Below, one piece after another: positions 60,644-64,000 of a DNA stretch of 64,000 nucleotides (position 1 is the first letter of the stretch; every line of letters begins with the position of its first letter). The notes beneath the pieces are model-generated. The model made no database searches and had not been told where the DNA came from. It was given only the letters and a program-made list of their open reading frames with translations. Both the position numbers and the translations under genes were made by a program. Source of the stretch: Streptomyces echinatus (GTDB taxonomy: Bacteria > Actinomycetota > Actinomycetes > Streptomycetales > Streptomycetaceae); NCBI RefSeq assembly GCF_014203595.1, contig NZ_JACHJK010000007.1, forward strand, positions 62,001 to 126,000. The letters are read 5' to 3'.

Positions 60644-62902
60644 TCACTGCTTGTTGTACGTCAGGCTCTCCCCGCCGCTCGCCTTCGCCCGCTTCAGCCG
60701 CCCGTCCGGCAGCAGGGTGACCTCGGTGGCCTCGCCCGGGGTGCAGGAGGAGGCGGGTTCGCCGGTGGTGACGGTGGACGGCCCGATCTCCAGCGGGCCG
60801 TTCCCCGTGGGCTGTTCGGCCAGGTCCGCCTCGAAGACGCAGTGGTACGACCCGCCGCCCTCGGCCGGCCCGTCCGCGACCAGCGTCAGGACGCTGTCAC
60901 CCACCTCGCCCTGCCGGATGGTCAGTTCGCGGGTGTTGTATCCGCCCGCGTTGTCGATGGTCGTCCGCCAGGTGCCCAGATAGGCGTCCGGGACCGCCCC
61001 GGCCCCGGTGGTGGAGGCGGACGGGGACGGCGCGGAGCCGGTCGGCGTGGGCTCGCCGGAGCCGGACGGCTGCCCGGAGGTGGCGGTGGGCGCGGGGCCG
61101 ACGGTGCCGCCGCCCTTGTCGTCGGTGCCGCCGTTCCTCATCAGCGCGTAGACGGAGCCGCCGGCACCCAGCGCCACGATCAGGGCGATCACGATGAGCA
61201 GCGCGGTGGACCGGCCGCGCCGCTCGGGCTCCGCCGGCATCCCGGCGGCCGGCGGCCCGTACGGCGGGGTGGAGCCGAGCCCGCCGCCCGCGTAGGGGTT
61301 GTACGCCGGCTGTCCCGCGCCCCAGGCCCCGGGACCGGGCTGCTGCGGATACGCGTAGGCGGCGGCCTGAGGGGGCTGCTGGGGGTGCGGCGTCCCGTAC
61401 GCCGCCCCCGGCACGGCCCCGTACCCGGGAGTCGCCGGCGGCACGCCGGGCGGCGGCGGAGCCTGTGCGGAAGCGACGGTGGGCAGACGGTCGACTCCAC
61501 CGTCGGAAACGGCGGCATGCTCAGGAGACCCACCCAGCCCTCCGGCACCACCGGCAGCCCTCCCCCCACCGGCAGCCATCCCGCCACCCCCGGCACCACC
61601 GGGCACCCCGGCGGGCATCCCGGCACCCTCGGAGGACACCCCGGCACCCCCGGCCGGCACCCCCGCACCCCCGGAGCGCACCCCGCCCCCGGCACCACCC
61701 GCACCCGCCGGGCCACCGGCACCGGCCCCCGCCGAGACCCCCGCGGACGCACCCGCACCCGCACCCGCCGACGGCGCATGCCCCCCACCAGGGCCACCCG
61801 CACCCGACGACGCTTCCCGCACGGGTGGTGCGGGCGGGAGACCCTCCCCCGACGCACCCGCACCCGAAAACGCACCCGCACCCCCGGACACACCCTCACC
61901 CGAAGACGACGCCCCCTCACCCGCACCCGAGGCCCCGGCCCCCACCCCCCGCTCCGGGTCCTCCACCTCCAGCAACTGCACGGCATGCCGCCCCAGCTGC
62001 GCGACCAGCGAACTCGGCAGCCAGGGATCCCGCGACCGCCCCCCGGCCACGGTGTCCTCCACCCCCGTCCGCTCCAGGATCACGTCCAGCGAAGGCCGGC
62101 CCTCCGGGTCCTTGCGCAGGCACTCCCGCACCAGGTCGGCGATCCCCTCCGGCACCCCCGTCAGATCCGGCTCCTCCTGGGCGATCCGGAACATCAGCGC
62201 GTGGACGCCGCTGTGCGAGGTCCCGAACGGCAGCGCCCCGGTCGCCGCGTAGGCGAGGAGGGAGCCGAGGCAGAACACGTCGCACGCCGGCGTGATCCGG
62301 TCCCCGCGCACCTGCTCGGGCGCCATGAACCCGGGCGACCCGACGAGCGACCCGGTCCGCGTGAGCCCCTCCCCGCCGGAGGTCGCCGTCTGGCGTGCCC
62401 GCGCGATCCCGAAGTCGATCACGCGCGGCCCGTCGATGGTCACCAGCACGTTCGACGGTTTGAGATCCCGGTGCACGATCCCGGCCGCGTGGATGTCCTT
62501 CAGCGCGTGCGCGAGCCCCGCCGCCAAAATCCGTACCGACCGCTCGGGCAGCGCCCCGTGATCGTGCCCGACGACCTGTTGCAGACTCGGCCCAGCCACA
62601 TACCCGGTCGCCACCCACGGCACGGCCGCCTCGGTGTCCGCGTCCAGCACGGGCGCGGTCCAGTACCCGCCGACCCGTCGCGCGGCCTGCACCTCCTGCC
62701 GGAAGCGGGCCCGGAACTCCTCCTGCTGGGCCAGCTCCTCGCGGACGAGCTTCACGGCGACGGTCCGCCCCCGGTCCGACCGGGCCAGATACACATGCCC
62801 CATGCCGCCGGCGCCGAGCCGCGCGAGCAGCCGGTAGGCCCCGATGCGCTGAGGGTCCCCCGGTCCCAGCTTCTCCATCCCCGTGCCGCCTTCCGCCCCC
62901 AT
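60644..62902 (-). CDS. Transmembrane Ser/Thr protein kinase (PknB-type)
   Basis: A 752-residue Hanks-type kinase. The P-loop is LGAGGMGHVYLA, the ATP Lys is in VAVKLV, the catalytic loop is HRDLKPSN, and DFG and APEQ follow. Residues ~300-510 are an extreme Gly/Ala/Ser/Pro linker. A second disordered stretch follows (PYGPPAAGM). One transmembrane helix lies at ~560-582 (STALLIVIALIVALGAGGSV). The exported C-terminal domain has two Cys (SYHCVFE, SSCTPGE) and no PASTA repeats, so it senses something other than peptidoglycan stems in the usual way. Confidence 0.9.
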   Translation of the reverse strand: MGAEGGTGMEKLGPGDPQRIGAYRLLARLGAGGMGHVYLARSDRGRTVAVKLVREELAQQEEFRARFRQEVQAARRVGGYWTAPVLDADTEAAVPWVATGYVAGPSLQQVVGHDHGALPERSVRILAAGLAHALKDIHAAGIVHRDLKPSNVLVTIDGPRVIDFGIARARQTATSGGEGLTRTGSLVGSPGFMAPEQVRGDRITPACDVFCLGSLLAYAATGALPFGTSHSGVHALMFRIAQEEPDLTGVPEGIADLVRECLRKDPEGRPSLDVILERTGVEDTVAGGRSRDPWLPSSLVAQLGRHAVQLLEVEDPERGVGAGASGAGEGASSSGEGVSGGAGAFSGAGASGEGLPPAPPVREASSGAGGPGGGHAPSAGAGAGASAGVSAGAGAGGPAGAGGAGGGVRSGGAGVPAGGAGVSSEGAGMPAGVPGGAGGGGMAAGGGRAAGGAGGLGGSPEHAAVSDGGVDRLPTVASAQAPPPPGVPPATPGYGAVPGAAYGTPHPQQPPQAAAYAYPQQPGPGAWGAGQPAYNPYAGGGLGSTPPYGPPAAGMPAEPERRGRSTALLIVIALIVALGAGGSVYALMRNGGTDDKGGGTVGPAPTATSGQPSGSGEPTPTGSAPSPSASTTGAGAVPDAYLGTWRTTIDNAGGYNTRELTIRQGEVGDSVLTLVADGPAEGGGSYHCVFEADLAEQPTGNGPLEIGPSTVTTGEPASSCTPGEATEVTLLPDGRLKRAKASGGESLTYNKQ

Positions 62903-63110
62903 AGTTCCGCGACGATCGAGGATAGTGGGCTGGTACGACCACCGCCCCGGGGCCGTGGTCTACGGTTCCGTAACAGGCCGGCCCGGGCCGCCGGCGCTGC
63001 CGCACGACCGGGCCCCGCCGCCCGCGTCGACAACCTGTCGCGGTTTACCCCCGTCCAGGGAACAAGACGCCGATGTCGCTTCCGCATCGCGGACATTTAC
63101 CCTCACCGGC

Positions 63111-64000
63111 ATGACCCCTCAGCCCAGCCCCGAAGCCGGCGCCGCAGTGAAGGCCGCGGACCGTGCGCACGTGTTCCACTCCTGGTCCGCCCAGGACCTC
63201 ATCGACCCGCTCGCCGTCGCCGGCGCCGAGGGGTCGTACTTCTGGGACTACGACGGCACGCGGTACCTGGACTTCACCAGCGGGCTCGTCTACACGAACA
63301 TCGGCTACCAGCACCCCAAGGTCGTCGCGGCGATCCAGGAGCAGGCCGCGAGGATGACGACCTTCGCGCCCGCCTTCGCCATCGAGGCGCGCTCGGAGGC
63401 GGCCCGGCTGATCGCCGAGCGGACCCCCGGCGACCTGAACAAGATCTTCTTCACCAACGGCGGCGCGGACGCCGTCGAGCACGCGGTGCGCATGGCCCGG
63501 CTGCACACGGGCCGCCCGAAGGTACTCTCGGCCTACCGCTCGTACCACGGCGGCACCCAGCAGGCGATCAACCTCACCGGCGACCCGCGCCGCTGGGCCT
63601 CCGACGGCGCCGCCGCCGGTGTCGTCCACTTCTGGGCGCCGTTCCTCTACCGTTCCCGCTTCTACGCCGAGACCGAGGAGCAGGAGTGTGCCCGGGCGCT
63701 GGAGCACCTGGAGACGACGATCGCCTTCGAGGGTCCGGCGACGATCGCCGCGATCGTCCTGGAGACCGTCCCCGGCACCGCCGGGATCATGGTCCCGCCG
63801 CCCGGCTATCTGGCCGGCGTCCGTGAGCTGTGCGACAAGTACGGCATCGTCTTCGTCCTGGACGAGGTCATGGCCGGGTTCGGCCGGACCGGCGAGTGGT
63901 TCGCGGCCGATCTGTCCGGTGTGATCCCCGACCTGATGACCTTCGCCAAGGGCGTGAACTCGGGCTACGTCCCGCTCGGCGGCGTCGCCGTCTCGGGCGA
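63111..64000 (+). CDS. Class III PLP-dependent aminotransferase, 5' part
   Basis: The first ~296 residues of a fold-type I aminotransferase, cut by the window end. FFTNGGADAVEHAVRMARLHTG forms the phosphate loop, YRSYHGG stacks the cofactor, VLDEVMAGFGRTG carries the Asp that binds the pyridine N, and TFAKGVNSGYVPLGG carries the PLP Lys. It most resembles omega-aminotransferases such as taurine-pyruvate or beta-alanine transaminase. The substrate is undecided. The start ATG at 63111 has only a weak upstream ribosome site (CCTCACCGGC). Confidence 0.9.
   Translation, partial: MTPQPSPEAGAAVKAADRAHVFHSWSAQDLIDPLAVAGAEGSYFWDYDGTRYLDFTSGLVYTNIGYQHPKVVAAIQEQAARMTTFAPAFAIEARSEAARLIAERTPGDLNKIFFTNGGADAVEHAVRMARLHTGRPKVLSAYRSYHGGTQQAINLTGDPRRWASDGAAAGVVHFWAPFLYRSRFYAETEEQECARALEHLETTIAFEGPATIAAIVLETVPGTAGIMVPPPGYLAGVRELCDKYGIVFVLDEVMAGFGRTGEWFAADLSGVIPDLMTFAKGVNSGYVPLGGVAVSG

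Overview
This window is high-GC actinobacterial chromosome and almost certainly Streptomyces. The evidence is WblA next to a class A penicillin-binding protein and a tandem ArsA-like ATPase pair, a Streptomyces-type Crp beside nth, kdp genes, a SigE-family sigma factor, frequent GTG/TTG starts, and GC-rich hairpin terminators. The gene order from nth-crp through the ArsA pair, wblA and the PBP looks like the conserved Streptomyces core.

Layout. (1) 0-14.8 kb is conserved core: CoA pyrophosphatase (5' end only), nth, crp, a nucleotidyltransferase, an MBL-NUDIX pair, a RidA-DUF4177 pair, two ArsA-like ATPases, wblA, a class A PBP, YqeY, a metallophosphoesterase and a Pr6Pr-type membrane protein. 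(2) 14.85-22.9 kb is an accessory island at the 3' end of tRNA-Pro(CGG). It holds a frameshifted tyrosine integrase, a secreted beta-propeller protein, a second integrase fragment, two small secreted proteins and a membrane-spanning HTH protein. Copies or partial copies of the tRNA 3' end occur at 14.88, 18.40, 19.29 and 22.81 kb, which suggests several successive integrations that decayed in place. (3) 22.9-31.8 kb is a mixed block: a large HelD/UvrD-like helicase with an extra C-terminal nuclease-like domain, a GAP-family membrane protein, and a small operon with a DyP peroxidase and a catalase-like heme protein. (4) 31.9-47.8 kb is rich in potassium genes: a KimA-type APC permease, a second diaminopimelate decarboxylase, a universal stress protein, kdpCBAF with an extra 27-residue membrane ORF, and an RCK/TrkA-N protein. 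NAD synthetase and a permease/TIGR03943 pair are interleaved. (5) 47.8-64 kb returns to core: S9 peptidase, methyltransferase, SURF1, a sigma factor with an overlapping membrane partner, asd-ask, DUF5063-recR-ybaB, a SLATT protein, a PstS-like membrane sensor, a Ser/Thr kinase and the start of a class III aminotransferase.

The strongest new signals are two. First, a gapless ~50-bp operator (two TNACG-N6-TNACG direct repeats, 32 bp apart) is shared by the kdp promoter and the promoter of the SAV_915-lysA-kimA-like genes, which suggests one OmpR/PhoB-type regulator for both potassium systems. Second, the tRNA-Pro scars keep different but fully base-paired terminators, so the mobile element appears to have carried its own tRNA 3' end plus terminator.

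All calls were made by reading the sequence. No database or structure search was run.
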